NCBI RefSeq assembly: GCF_040151475.1
Contig: NZ_JBDKWG010000150.1
Location: forward strand, 119,570 to 183,569
DNA length: 64,000 nt
Direction of reading: 5' to 3'
Source: CAXBNB01 sp040151475
GTDB taxonomy: Bacteria; Bacteroidota; Bacteroidia; Cytophagales; Cyclobacteriaceae
Numbering within the stretch: the stretch's first letter is position 1; each line of letters starts with the position of its first letter. Of the stretch, positions 26,473 to 34,709 are shown piece by piece. The notes beneath the pieces are model-generated. The model saw only the letters and a program-made list of their open reading frames with translations, searched no databases and had not been told where the DNA came from. The position numbers were made by a program, and so were the translations under genes.

Positions 26473-26594
26473 AATTCCATCTTTTCCCTTTAACGCTATC
26501 TTTTCCAATTGTCTGACTCCTGACTATTGGGTAATCATAAATGGAACTAACTTTATAGGATAATCTGTTGTCAATACTCAAAATTCAATTGAGC

Positions 26595-27272
26595 ATGAAA
26601 AAACTTATCTTATTATTTTTTGTAATCACATTGTGTAATTGTGTAGGTGAGGATATTTATGATGATTTTGTTGAGCAAAGAATTATTGTTTCCAACCCTA
26701 TAAGCGACCTGAAAGTAGGTGACACCTATCAGTTCGGGTTTTCTTATTTCAATAATGTAGGAAAAAAAGAAGATGTGAATGTAAATTGGATGAGCTCCAA
26801 TACTTCTGTTATTACTATAGACAATCAAGGTCTGGCAACAGCTGTTGCAGAAGGTACGACTAAGATCACCGTTTCATTAACACAAGATGAAAATATCAAG
26901 TATGAATTGTCTGTTAACTCAGGATCCGAGACTGTAATGATGGAAGATCCTACAGAAATAGTCGGAGTAATCAAATCCACCAGTTCCTACCAGTTGGAAG
27001 GAGATTTTACACTGGCAGATGCCGGACATGGATTAGAATTACGACTGGCAAGTAATTTCAAAGCTACAACCGCACTTCCAGGGTTGTATGTATATCTATC
27101 AAACAATCCAACATCGATCAGCAATGCTTATGAAATCGGAGCGGTTACTGTATTTTCTGGTGCAAATACAATGAGTATTGATGCTTCAATTGGTATTATG
27201 GATTACACCTATCTGTTGTATTTCTGTAAACCATATAATGTGAAGGTTGGACATGGTAAAATTTCTAATTGA
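26595..27272 (+). CDS. Lipoprotein with Big2-like and DM13 domains
   Basis: A 225-residue lipoprotein: the signal peptide MKKLILLFFVITLCNC ends in a lipobox with the lipid-carrying cysteine. Residues ~25-100 form an Ig-like Big2 domain (VNVNWMSSNTSVITIDNQGLATAVAEGTTKI, in pieces). Residues ~125-225 match a DM13 domain (GDFTLADAGHGLELRL... YLLYFCKPYNVKVGHGKI), including the conserved cysteine in its C-terminal motif. DM13 has been proposed to be a redox or electron-transfer domain. The ATG at 26595 is preferred over one at 26568. The next gene starts 7 bp downstream. Confidence 0.8.
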   Translation: MKKLILLFFVITLCNCVGEDIYDDFVEQRIIVSNPISDLKVGDTYQFGFSYFNNVGKKEDVNVNWMSSNTSVITIDNQGLATAVAEGTTKITVSLTQDENIKYELSVNSGSETVMMEDPTEIVGVIKSTSSYQLEGDFTLADAGHGLELRLASNFKATTALPGLYVYLSNNPTSISNAYEIGAVTVFSGANTMSIDASIGIMDYTYLLYFCKPYNVKVGHGKISN

Positions 27273-27279
27273 TCAAATC

Positions 27280-28134
27280 ATGAAACAGGCACTAGTAATC
27301 ATTTTATTTCTAACTACCACCAGTTATGTACATGCAGGTGGGGGTTGGGTCAATGGAAAAGGAAAAGGTTTTTTCAAACTCAGCGAGTGGTGGGTGGTAG
27401 CTGATGCACATTACACGGATACAGGTGAAATAGATCCCAATGTCACCATCGGCTTATTCAATACAACGCTATATGGAGAATATGGACTCTCAGACAAGTT
27501 TGATGTAATTCTTAATTTTCCCGTATTTAGCAGATCATACTCAAATTTGATAAGATCGAAAACTACAGGGGATGTCATTGCTCCCGGTCAATCGGTCAAT
27601 TCCCTTGGAGATGCAGAATTGGGAATGAAGTATGGATGGATAAGGAACAAAGCTGTTGTTGTCAGCTCCACTATTTATTTTGGGCTGCCTTTGGGAAATG
27701 ACATGGGGGGAGATAATGGAACACTACAAACCGGAGACGGGGAGTTTAATCAACGTATTTCATTGGATATAAGTACCTCAGCTCCAGTAGGTAATGTGAA
27801 TACATTTTATTCTGTTAATCTGGGCTTAAATAACAGAACCCGGGGTTTTTCAGATGAGTTTCGATATGGCCTGGAAACAGGATTGATTGTTGACAAAAAA
27901 GTAATAGGAATTTTCAGGTTGCAGGGTTTGAAGTCTTTTAAAAATTCTTCTTTTACCGAAACCAATGGCGCGACTTTGTTTGCAAGCGATACTGAATACT
28001 TGTCTTACACCTTCGAACTTGGCTATGAGATTAAAGAAAGATATGGTATATCTGCCAATATGGGAAAAGCCTTTTCGGGCAATTTAATTTTTGCTAACCC
28101 TTCTTATTCTATTGGCGTTCATGTTAAAATATAA
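27280..28134 (+). CDS. Outer-membrane beta-barrel protein (transporter-like)
   Basis: A 284-residue exported protein with a signal peptide (MKQALVIILFLTTTSYVHAG). The remainder is an alternating amphipathic strand pattern with many aromatic residues, such as KGFFKLSEWWVVADAHYTD, NTTLYGEYGLSDKFDVILNFPVFS and EYLSYTFELGYEI, ending in a strand (YSIGVHVKI) typical of outer-membrane barrels. It resembles the MetA-pathway/transporter barrel group loosely. It starts 7 bp after the DM13 lipoprotein and very likely shares its transcript. Function unknown. Confidence 0.75.
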   Translation: MKQALVIILFLTTTSYVHAGGGWVNGKGKGFFKLSEWWVVADAHYTDTGEIDPNVTIGLFNTTLYGEYGLSDKFDVILNFPVFSRSYSNLIRSKTTGDVIAPGQSVNSLGDAELGMKYGWIRNKAVVVSSTIYFGLPLGNDMGGDNGTLQTGDGEFNQRISLDISTSAPVGNVNTFYSVNLGLNNRTRGFSDEFRYGLETGLIVDKKVIGIFRLQGLKSFKNSSFTETNGATLFASDTEYLSYTFELGYEIKERYGISANMGKAFSGNLIFANPSYSIGVHVKI

Positions 28135-28178
28135 GTAGTGGAAATTCATTAAATTGAATAAAATTTTAAGGTTTCGTT

Positions 28179-28571
28179 ATGGGAAAAGTATTAAAAACAG
28201 AGTCGGAGTGGAAAGAAAAACTGACCGATGAAGAATACTATATTTTGAGAGAAAAAGGTACTGAACGTGCTTTTACGGGAAAATATTGGGATCATAAGGA
28301 AAAAGGCATATACAACTGCAAGGCGTGTGGGGAGCCGCTGTTTCTCTCTGATTCTAAGTTTGACTCTGGGTGTGGCTGGCCAAGTTTTTTCGAACCCTCA
28401 GACAAGACGAAGATAGCAGAGCACGTGGATAAATCCCACGGGATGTACCGTACTGAGGTAACCTGCAAAAATTGTGGCGGTCATCTGGGACATGTATTTA
28501 CCGATGGCCCTCGACCTACTGGGTTGAGGTATTGCATCAACAGTGCTTCTATTGATTTCGGTAAAAAATAA
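28179..28571 (+). CDS. msrB: Peptide-methionine (R)-S-oxide reductase
   Basis: MsrB reduces the R-isomer of methionine sulfoxide in oxidised proteins. The 130-residue protein has two zinc-binding pairs, C47-x-x-C50 (CKACGE) and CKNCGG, the CGWPSFFEP segment and the catalytic cysteine near residue 119 in LRYCINSASI. No signal peptide is present, so it is cytoplasmic. It lies 44 bp downstream of the barrel gene. Confidence 0.96.
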   Translation: MGKVLKTESEWKEKLTDEEYYILREKGTERAFTGKYWDHKEKGIYNCKACGEPLFLSDSKFDSGCGWPSFFEPSDKTKIAEHVDKSHGMYRTEVTCKNCGGHLGHVFTDGPRPTGLRYCINSASIDFGKK

Positions 28572-28606
28572 ACTTTGGTCCAATTGTTAAACGCAATTCA
28601 CACAGC

Positions 28607-29506
28607 TTGATATTTAGGCCAAATAATATTGAACAAGAAATACTTGATGAGCTCAATGAGGCTGATCTGACCAAACACCTGAAAAATTACTGTCTGTTTT
28701 TGGATTCATTAATAAACCTAAACGAAACATTAACGGAATCAAAATTGAAAATTCCTTTGTGGCAGATATATAGTGAAACTCTTACAATTAAATTCATATT
28801 GCATAGCAACTCATTGTACCAACTTTTCTTAGCTCATCCATTGAGGTCACAACAAATGAAGAAAGACTTGAGATTTTTGGACATATCATCAATTCTGGTA
28901 CTTTCAAGAACGCTACTTGAGAATTTTCTTACTCATTGGCATATATATATTAATCCAATATCTATTGAAGAACAAGAGTTTAGATTTAATGTCTGGGTAT
29001 ATTCGTCTCTAATAGACAGAAAAAAGAATAGAGGTATTCGTCGAATTTTGACTGAAGAACTACGTTTAAGAGAGGAAAAAGAAATTCAAGAGTATGAATA
29101 TAAGCTTATTAATTCGAAATTTCTTAAGGAACTAACACCAAAACAACAAAATCAGCTTTTGAAGAAAGGAAATACTAGATTATTCAAAGATTGGAGAACT
29201 ATAATTGATGAATGCGAATTCGCTGATGCAAAAACTTGGAAAGAGCATTATGGATATTTATCTGGTTTTACACATTCTGAAGGGATAAGTGCTGCAAAGA
29301 TTCGATTCAACTATAACAATAACCCAGATGAAGTCAATAATGAGGCAATCCTATGCTGTTACATGATAAAGATGCTAATGGCAAAGTTTATCATGGAACT
29401 GGTTTCCAAGTACAAAATCATTGAAATAAAATTCAACACCTTTCCTCTTGAAATTAGAGAAGCAATCAAAATTTACTCAATTATAGCATCAAATAAAAAA
29501 GTCTAA
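28607..29506 (+). CDS. Hypothetical protein, DUF5677-like
   Basis: A 299-residue, mostly helical protein of lower G+C content than its neighbours. The segments SILVLSRTLLENFLTHWHIY and HYGYLSGFTHSEG recall the DUF5677-type group of uncharacterised proteins often found in accessory or mobile regions. No ATG is near the start: the only reasonable codon is TTG at 28607, 24 bp after an ATT and 45 bp after an upstream stop. The next in-frame Met is near residue 84. Function unknown. It could be a horizontally acquired gene. Confidence 0.68.
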   Translation: MIFRPNNIEQEILDELNEADLTKHLKNYCLFLDSLINLNETLTESKLKIPLWQIYSETLTIKFILHSNSLYQLFLAHPLRSQQMKKDLRFLDISSILVLSRTLLENFLTHWHIYINPISIEEQEFRFNVWVYSSLIDRKKNRGIRRILTEELRLREEKEIQEYEYKLINSKFLKELTPKQQNQLLKKGNTRLFKDWRTIIDECEFADAKTWKEHYGYLSGFTHSEGISAAKIRFNYNNNPDEVNNEAILCCYMIKMLMAKFIMELVSKYKIIEIKFNTFPLEIREAIKIYSIIASNKKV

Positions 29507-29692
29507 TAGGATCTATGAACGCATTAGAGTTCAGTGGAAATTAAACCTTTCTTCATATTTGTAATTACGTTGTGTTTGAAGAATATTACTTATAACTAAG
29601 TTCTAGACGAGACCAAAAATTAGTTTAATTCGAACAATATTATGACCATCCGTTTGTTTACTATATTCGCACATTGAAAAAAAGGCATATCA

Positions 29693-30889
29693 ATGGCGAA
29701 AGATGTAATCATAATTGGTGCAGGAATAGTAGGGTTGGCTACTGCATGGAAAATCAAATCCAATGCACCTAATACCGAGATCCTCATAATTGAAAAGGAA
29801 AAAGAACCTGCTGTCCATCAAACTGGTCATAACAGTGGAGTCATTCATTCAGGCCTGTATTACAAACCCGGAAGCCTGAAAGCCAGAAATTGCATTGAAG
29901 GCTATAATCAAATGATAGCGTTTTGTCAGGAAGAGGGAGTTGATTTTGACTTGTGTGGCAAAATAGTAGTCGCAACCGAACAACATGAATTACCGCTTTT
30001 GGATACCCTTTATGAAAGAGGTGTGCAAAATGGACTTCAAAATCTAAAATACATTTCTTCTGATGAACTCAAAGAATGTGAACCCCATGTAGCGGGACTC
30101 AAAGGCATACATGTACCACAAACGGGTATTATCGACTACAAACAAGTAACAAAGAAGCTTGAAGAAAAACTTCTTCAGTCGGGTTGCGAAATAGTATATA
30201 ATCAACAAGTTATAAAAATAGAATCAGACTCTACTTGCCGAACTGTTATCACTGCCTCTGGAGAACATCAAACTACCTTGGTAGTGAACTGTGCAGGGTT
30301 ATATTCTGATAAAGTGGCTAACCTGACACCAGCAAAATCTGACCTTAAGATCATTCCATTTAGAGGAGAATATTATAAGTTGAAGGAGGGAAGTGAACAT
30401 TTGGTAAAAAACCTGATATATCCCGTACCTGATCCCAATTTCCCGTTTTTGGGAGTTCATTTTACCCGAATGATGAAAGGTGGAGTAGAAGCAGGACCAA
30501 ATGCGGTCTTGGCGTTTCAGCGTGAAGGATATAAAAAATCAGACATCAATCTGGCAGAACTGTTCGAAACATTGACCTGGCCCGGATTTCAAAAGGTGGC
30601 CATGAAATATTGGAAAACAGGTTTTGGTGAAATGTATAGATCCTTTTCAAAAGCTGCTTTTACCAAAGCATTGCAAAAGCTGATTCCGGAAATCAAAGAA
30701 TCAGATTTGGAACCGGGTGGGGCAGGAGTACGTGCACAGGCATGTGATAGAAACGGCGGACTATTGGATGATTTTAGTATTCAGGAGAATGAACATTTTG
30801 TAAATGTATGCAATGCTCCATCTCCAGCAGCCACTTCTTCTCTGGCGATCGGTACGTCGATTTCCAATATAGTATTAAAGAAATTGTAA
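29693..30889 (+). CDS. lhgO: L-2-hydroxyglutarate oxidase
   Basis: A 398-residue FAD-dependent oxidoreductase. The dinucleotide-binding motif IIGAGIVGLATAW is at residues 6-18, followed by the HNSGVIHSGLYYKPGSLKARNC signature (in two parts) that is characteristic of LhgO. The conserved FRGEYYKL and the C-terminal GAGVRAQACDRNG are also typical. It oxidises L-2-hydroxyglutarate to 2-oxoglutarate and passes electrons to the respiratory chain. It is 41 bp upstream of the MoeB-like gene on the same strand. Confidence 0.92.
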   Translation: MAKDVIIIGAGIVGLATAWKIKSNAPNTEILIIEKEKEPAVHQTGHNSGVIHSGLYYKPGSLKARNCIEGYNQMIAFCQEEGVDFDLCGKIVVATEQHELPLLDTLYERGVQNGLQNLKYISSDELKECEPHVAGLKGIHVPQTGIIDYKQVTKKLEEKLLQSGCEIVYNQQVIKIESDSTCRTVITASGEHQTTLVVNCAGLYSDKVANLTPAKSDLKIIPFRGEYYKLKEGSEHLVKNLIYPVPDPNFPFLGVHFTRMMKGGVEAGPNAVLAFQREGYKKSDINLAELFETLTWPGFQKVAMKYWKTGFGEMYRSFSKAAFTKALQKLIPEIKESDLEPGGAGVRAQACDRNGGLLDDFSIQENEHFVNVCNAPSPAATSSLAIGTSISNIVLKKL

Positions 30890-30930
30890 GTAAGCATTGC
30901 AATGCATGCTGATCAATTTAAATTTACAAT

Positions 30931-32070
30931 ATGTCTGAAACTACTTTTTCCAAACAAGAACTAGAGCGCTACAGTCGTCATTTGATCATCCCTGAGTTTA
31001 ACATTGAAGGGCAAACGAAGCTCAAAGAAGCTAAAATATTGGTAGTTGGAACAGGAGGGTTAGGAAGTCCTTTGTTGCTGTATTTAGTAGCTGCCGGAGT
31101 TGGCAACATCGGCCTCATAGACTTTGATGTAGTGGATGAATCCAATTTGCAACGTCAGGTGCTTTTCTCAGTAGAGGATGTAGGGAAATCAAAAGTAGAA
31201 GCAGCAAAAGCAAGACTTGAAGGTTTAAATCCGCATATCAATTTTACTACCTACAATGCCAAACTGACTTCTGACAATGCACTTGATATCATTAAGAAAT
31301 ATGATATAGTTGCAGATGGCACAGACAATTTCCCGACCAGGTACCTCGTAAATGACGCTTGTGTGATATTAGGTAAAACTAATATTTATGCTTCCATTTT
31401 TAGGTTTGAGGGGCAAGTTTCGGTTTTTAACTATCAGGATGACAAGGGTGAATTTGGCCCTAATTACAGAGATATTTTTCCTACTCCACCACCTCCCGGA
31501 ATGGTGCCGAGTTGTGCAGAAGGCGGGGTTTTGGGAGTGCTTCCCGGTATTATCGGTTCTCTGCAAGCCAATGAAGTGATCAAAGTAATTACCGGAATAG
31601 GAGAACCTTTATCAGGAAGACTATTTTTGTTTGATGCCCTTGCTTTTGATACCAGAGTAATGAAAATTAGAAAAAATCCTGACACTCCTAAGATAGAAAA
31701 ATTGATTGATTATGAATATTTTTGTGGCTTTGGAGAATCAAAACAAGAAGAAATGGTAAAAGAAATATCTGTAGAAGAACTGAAAGCACTTCAGGACAGT
31801 GGAGAAGACTTTCAATTGATAGATGTAAGAGAAGAGTATGAGAATGAAATAGCGAGTTTGGGTGGAGAACTAATTCCTTTAAACACTGTTGAAGACAATG
31901 TTGATAAAATACGAACCGATGTAAAAGTTGTGGTTCATTGCAGGAGTGGTGCAAGGAGTGCTACAGCCATTAAAATTCTTGAGCAGTACGATCTGGACAA
32001 CTTGTACAACCTTGCTGGTGGTATTTTGGCGTGGGCTGATAAAATTGATCCTGATATGGCAAAGTATTGA
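30931..32070 (+). CDS. MoeB/ThiF-like adenylyltransferase with C-terminal rhodanese domain
   Basis: A 379-residue fusion. The E1-like domain has the ATP-binding VVGTGGLGSPLLLYL (residues ~38-52) and the catalytic-loop cysteine C195 in PSCAEGGVLG. The rhodanese domain (residues ~280-379) has its active cysteine C337 in HCRSGARS. Such proteins adenylate and sulfurate the C terminus of small sulfur carriers for molybdopterin, thiamine or thiolated tRNA. The zinc-binding CxxC pairs usually present are not conserved: the first reads NYRD before the proline run, and the second has a single cysteine (YFCGFG). A terminator hairpin follows. Confidence 0.9.
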   Translation: MSETTFSKQELERYSRHLIIPEFNIEGQTKLKEAKILVVGTGGLGSPLLLYLVAAGVGNIGLIDFDVVDESNLQRQVLFSVEDVGKSKVEAAKARLEGLNPHINFTTYNAKLTSDNALDIIKKYDIVADGTDNFPTRYLVNDACVILGKTNIYASIFRFEGQVSVFNYQDDKGEFGPNYRDIFPTPPPPGMVPSCAEGGVLGVLPGIIGSLQANEVIKVITGIGEPLSGRLFLFDALAFDTRVMKIRKNPDTPKIEKLIDYEYFCGFGESKQEEMVKEISVEELKALQDSGEDFQLIDVREEYENEIASLGGELIPLNTVEDNVDKIRTDVKVVVHCRSGARSATAIKILEQYDLDNLYNLAGGILAWADKIDPDMAKY

Positions 32071-32095
32071 TTTCTACTAAAATAGATAGATCACG

Positions 32096-32136
32096 AAAAA
32101 ACCGGGGGAGTTATCTTCTTCGGTTTTTTGTTTTTA
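32096..32136 (+). terminator. Intrinsic terminator after the MoeB-like gene
   Basis: A 9-bp stem, AAAAAACCG (32096-32104) and CGGTTTTTT (32121-32129), with a 16-nt loop, followed by GTTTTTAG. It lies 26 bp after the stop and separates this transcript from the sulfatase gene. Confidence 0.8.
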
Positions 32137-32233
32137 GTGTAAAAAATCATCTTTCTCGGAATAACATTGGCAATACCTTCTCATAAATAATCCTAATTCC
32201 TTATTTTGGCTAAATATTAACCATTTAAAAAGT

Positions 32234-33670
32234 ATGCAATACAGAAGTACAATTTTATTAGCTCTGGCAGTTCTATTAGTACTGGGGTGCAAAGAGCCAA
32301 AGAAACCACAGGTTGAAACATCCGATTTGCCAAACATTATATACATATTGGCAGACGACCTGGGCTATGGCGATTTGAGCTGTTTGGGACAGACAAAATT
32401 CAGCACACCAAATATTGATTTGCTGGCCGAAAATGGAATGCTTTTCACCCAACATTATTCCGGATCTACAGTGTGTGCTCCATCTCGAAGTACTTTGATG
32501 ACAGGCCTTCATACCGGGCACACTGCCATCAGAGGCAATAAAGAAGTGAAACCTGAAGGGCAGCATCCTATGCCAACCAGTTTTGTTACCGTAGCTGAGA
32601 TGCTAAAAGAAAAGGGTTATGCTACCGGGGCTTTTGGTAAATGGGGATTGGGTTATCCAGGGTCTGAAGGAGATCCCAATCGTCAGGGGTTTGATACATT
32701 CTATGGCTATAATTGCCAGAGAATAGGACATAATTACTATCCTTTCCACCTCTGGGATAATGATAAAAAGGTAATTCTTGCTGAAAATGAAGGAGAAAAT
32801 GAAGGTACTTATGCTCCCAATCTCATCCACCAAAAGACATTGGAGTTTATTGAGAAAAATAAAAACAAACCCTTTTTTGCTTATGTGCCAAGTATTATTC
32901 CTCATGCTGAACTCAAAGTGCCTGAAAGCTACATGACTGATTTTAGAGGAAAACTTGTGCCTGAGAAAAATTATAAGGGATGCGACCCAGGTTGCAATAG
33001 ATATAAAACAGGTGGTTATGGTTCACAGTCAGATTCTCATGCGGCATTTGCAGGTATGATCACACTGCTGGACGAGCAAGTAGGAGAAATAGTAGCTAAG
33101 GTGAAAGAATTAGGATTAGAGAAAAATACTATTATTATGTTTTCTTCCGATAATGGGCCTCATCAGGAAGGCGGAGCTGATCCGGATTACTTTGACAGTA
33201 ATTCTATTTACAGAGGTTATAAGAGAGACTTATATGAGGGTGGTATTCGAGTACCTTTTGTAGTCCAATGGCCGGGAAAAATCAAAGCAGGAACGAAGAA
33301 TGATCACATTTCAGCATTTTGGGATGTACTGCCAACCTTAGCAGATATCGCCGAAACCAAGCCAGCTACTAAAATTGATGGAATCTCATTTTTACCCACT
33401 CTTTTAGGAAAAGAACAGCCAGAGCATGACTATATGTATTGGGAATTTCACGAAAGAGGTGGGAGACGAGCTATAAGAAAAGACAACTGGAAAGTAGTGT
33501 TGTATGATGTCAAAACCAAAAATCCAAAGCCATCAGAACTATATAACCTAAGTACTGATCCTTCAGAACAGAACGATATTGCCAGCGAACATCCCGAAAT
33601 TGTTGAAGAATTGGTTGCACTACTATCCAACAGGACAGCATCCCCTGTAGATGTCTGGAATTTTAACTAA
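32234..33670 (+). CDS. Sulfatase, lipoprotein
   Basis: A 478-residue arylsulfatase-family enzyme anchored by a lipobox (LLVLGC at residues ~14-19). The sulfatase signature C-x-P-S-R reads VCAPSRSTLMTG; C81 must be converted to formylglycine, so the cell needs a maturation enzyme encoded elsewhere. Metal-site residues are visible in ILADDLGYGD and FSSDNGPH. The enzyme should cut sulfate esters from glycans or related compounds in the periplasm or at the surface. No SusCD pair or glycosidase is adjacent. Confidence 0.93.
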   Translation: MQYRSTILLALAVLLVLGCKEPKKPQVETSDLPNIIYILADDLGYGDLSCLGQTKFSTPNIDLLAENGMLFTQHYSGSTVCAPSRSTLMTGLHTGHTAIRGNKEVKPEGQHPMPTSFVTVAEMLKEKGYATGAFGKWGLGYPGSEGDPNRQGFDTFYGYNCQRIGHNYYPFHLWDNDKKVILAENEGENEGTYAPNLIHQKTLEFIEKNKNKPFFAYVPSIIPHAELKVPESYMTDFRGKLVPEKNYKGCDPGCNRYKTGGYGSQSDSHAAFAGMITLLDEQVGEIVAKVKELGLEKNTIIMFSSDNGPHQEGGADPDYFDSNSIYRGYKRDLYEGGIRVPFVVQWPGKIKAGTKNDHISAFWDVLPTLADIAETKPATKIDGISFLPTLLGKEQPEHDYMYWEFHERGGRRAIRKDNWKVVLYDVKTKNPKPSELYNLSTDPSEQNDIASEHPEIVEELVALLSNRTASPVDVWNFN

Positions 33671-33696
33671 ATCAAACTTGCAGTTGAACTGATCGA

Positions 33697-34023
33697 ATGG
33701 AATTAAATAAGGATGAGATAAGATTGAAAATTGAGGAAGAAATCCTAAAGACCGAAAGAAGTATTAGAGATTTAATAGAATTGACTCAACCTGTTTCACC
33801 TGAAAATGCCATAGGACGGATCAGTAGGATGGATGCCATCAACAATAAAACAATCAATGATGCATCACTTTTAAAATCTAAGGAGAAGCTCAAAAACCTG
33901 AAAATAGCTTTAGAAAAGTTAGACACACCCGATTTTGGAATATGCATAAAATGTAAAGGAAATATCCCGATTGGTAGAATAATGCTCATGCCACATGCCA
34001 ACAAATGTGTCAAGTGCGCATGA
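33697..34023 (+). CDS. DksA/TraR-type zinc-finger protein
   Basis: A 108-residue protein with a coiled N-terminal helix (LKIEEEILKTERSIRDLIELT) and a C-terminal C4 zinc finger, CIKCKGNIPIGR...KCVKC, the layout of the TraR/DksA family. Members bind the secondary channel of RNA polymerase and modulate transcription with ppGpp. The coiled-coil tip aspartates cannot be assigned with certainty. It lies 26 bp after the sulfatase gene and 28 bp before bcp. Confidence 0.84.
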   Translation: MELNKDEIRLKIEEEILKTERSIRDLIELTQPVSPENAIGRISRMDAINNKTINDASLLKSKEKLKNLKIALEKLDTPDFGICIKCKGNIPIGRIMLMPHANKCVKCA

Positions 34024-34051
34024 TTTTTTGAATTTAAATAAAAACAATAAT

Positions 34052-34501
34052 ATGAAATTGAAAGCAGGAGATAAGGCTCCAGAATTTGAAGGAGTAGATC
34101 AGGATGGAAAACCAATTAAATTGACAGATTTTCAGGGTAAGAAACTAGTGTTGTACTTTTATCCCAAAGACAATACTCCGGGGTGTACAGCAGAATCTTG
34201 CGATTTGAGAGACAACTATAACCGACTTTTGGAATTGGGTTATGAAGTAGTAGGAATAAGTTCTGATAGTGAAAAATCTCATAAAAAATTCATTGAAAAA
34301 TATGAGCTTCCTTTTCGGTTGATAGCTGATACAGACAAATCAATCCATGAACAGTTTGGAACATGGGCTGAAAAATCTATGTATGGACGAAAATATATGG
34401 GAACGGTGCGTACCACCTTTATCATCGATGAAAAAGGAATCCTGGAAGAGATTATTGAGAAGGTAAAAACCAAAGACCACACGGCTCAGATTTTAACATA
34501 A
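34052..34501 (+). CDS. bcp: Thioredoxin-dependent thiol peroxidase (Bcp/PrxQ)
   Basis: A 149-residue atypical two-cysteine peroxiredoxin that reduces hydroperoxides with thioredoxin. The active-site sequence is YPKDNTPGCTAESCDLRDN: the peroxidatic cysteine is followed five residues later by the resolving cysteine, as in PrxQ. The conserved arginine is in GTVRTTFIID. The ATG at 34052 (MKLKAGDKAPEF) is chosen; a longer frame to 33995 overlaps the DksA-like gene. Confidence 0.94.
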   Translation: MKLKAGDKAPEFEGVDQDGKPIKLTDFQGKKLVLYFYPKDNTPGCTAESCDLRDNYNRLLELGYEVVGISSDSEKSHKKFIEKYELPFRLIADTDKSIHEQFGTWAEKSMYGRKYMGTVRTTFIIDEKGILEEIIEKVKTKDHTAQILT

Positions 34502-34709
34502 ATATCTGATCAAACAAATTGCCTATAAACTGAATCCCTTTACATTCAACATCATTTTTGCCCATTATTTTGTAAGGTTCTTTGACCATTTATGTATTTA
34601 AACAACCAATTTTTATGTATTTGATATATTCTTCTTATTTTGCCAGTTGGTTAACCCCTAAACAAAACATTGAAACCACAACATTTAAACATTAACCTTT
34701 AGATAGAAC

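Noticed and set aside
26540..26580. Third copy of the Rrf2 operator upstream of the DM13 lipoprotein (GGATAATCTGTTGTC)
   Set aside because: Only one half-site resembles the palindrome and the spacing differs by two bases.
34560..34640. TTATTTTG stretches upstream of bcp/POT genes as -7 boxes
   Set aside because: They miss the A at the second position of TAnnTTTG and lack a spaced TTTG box.
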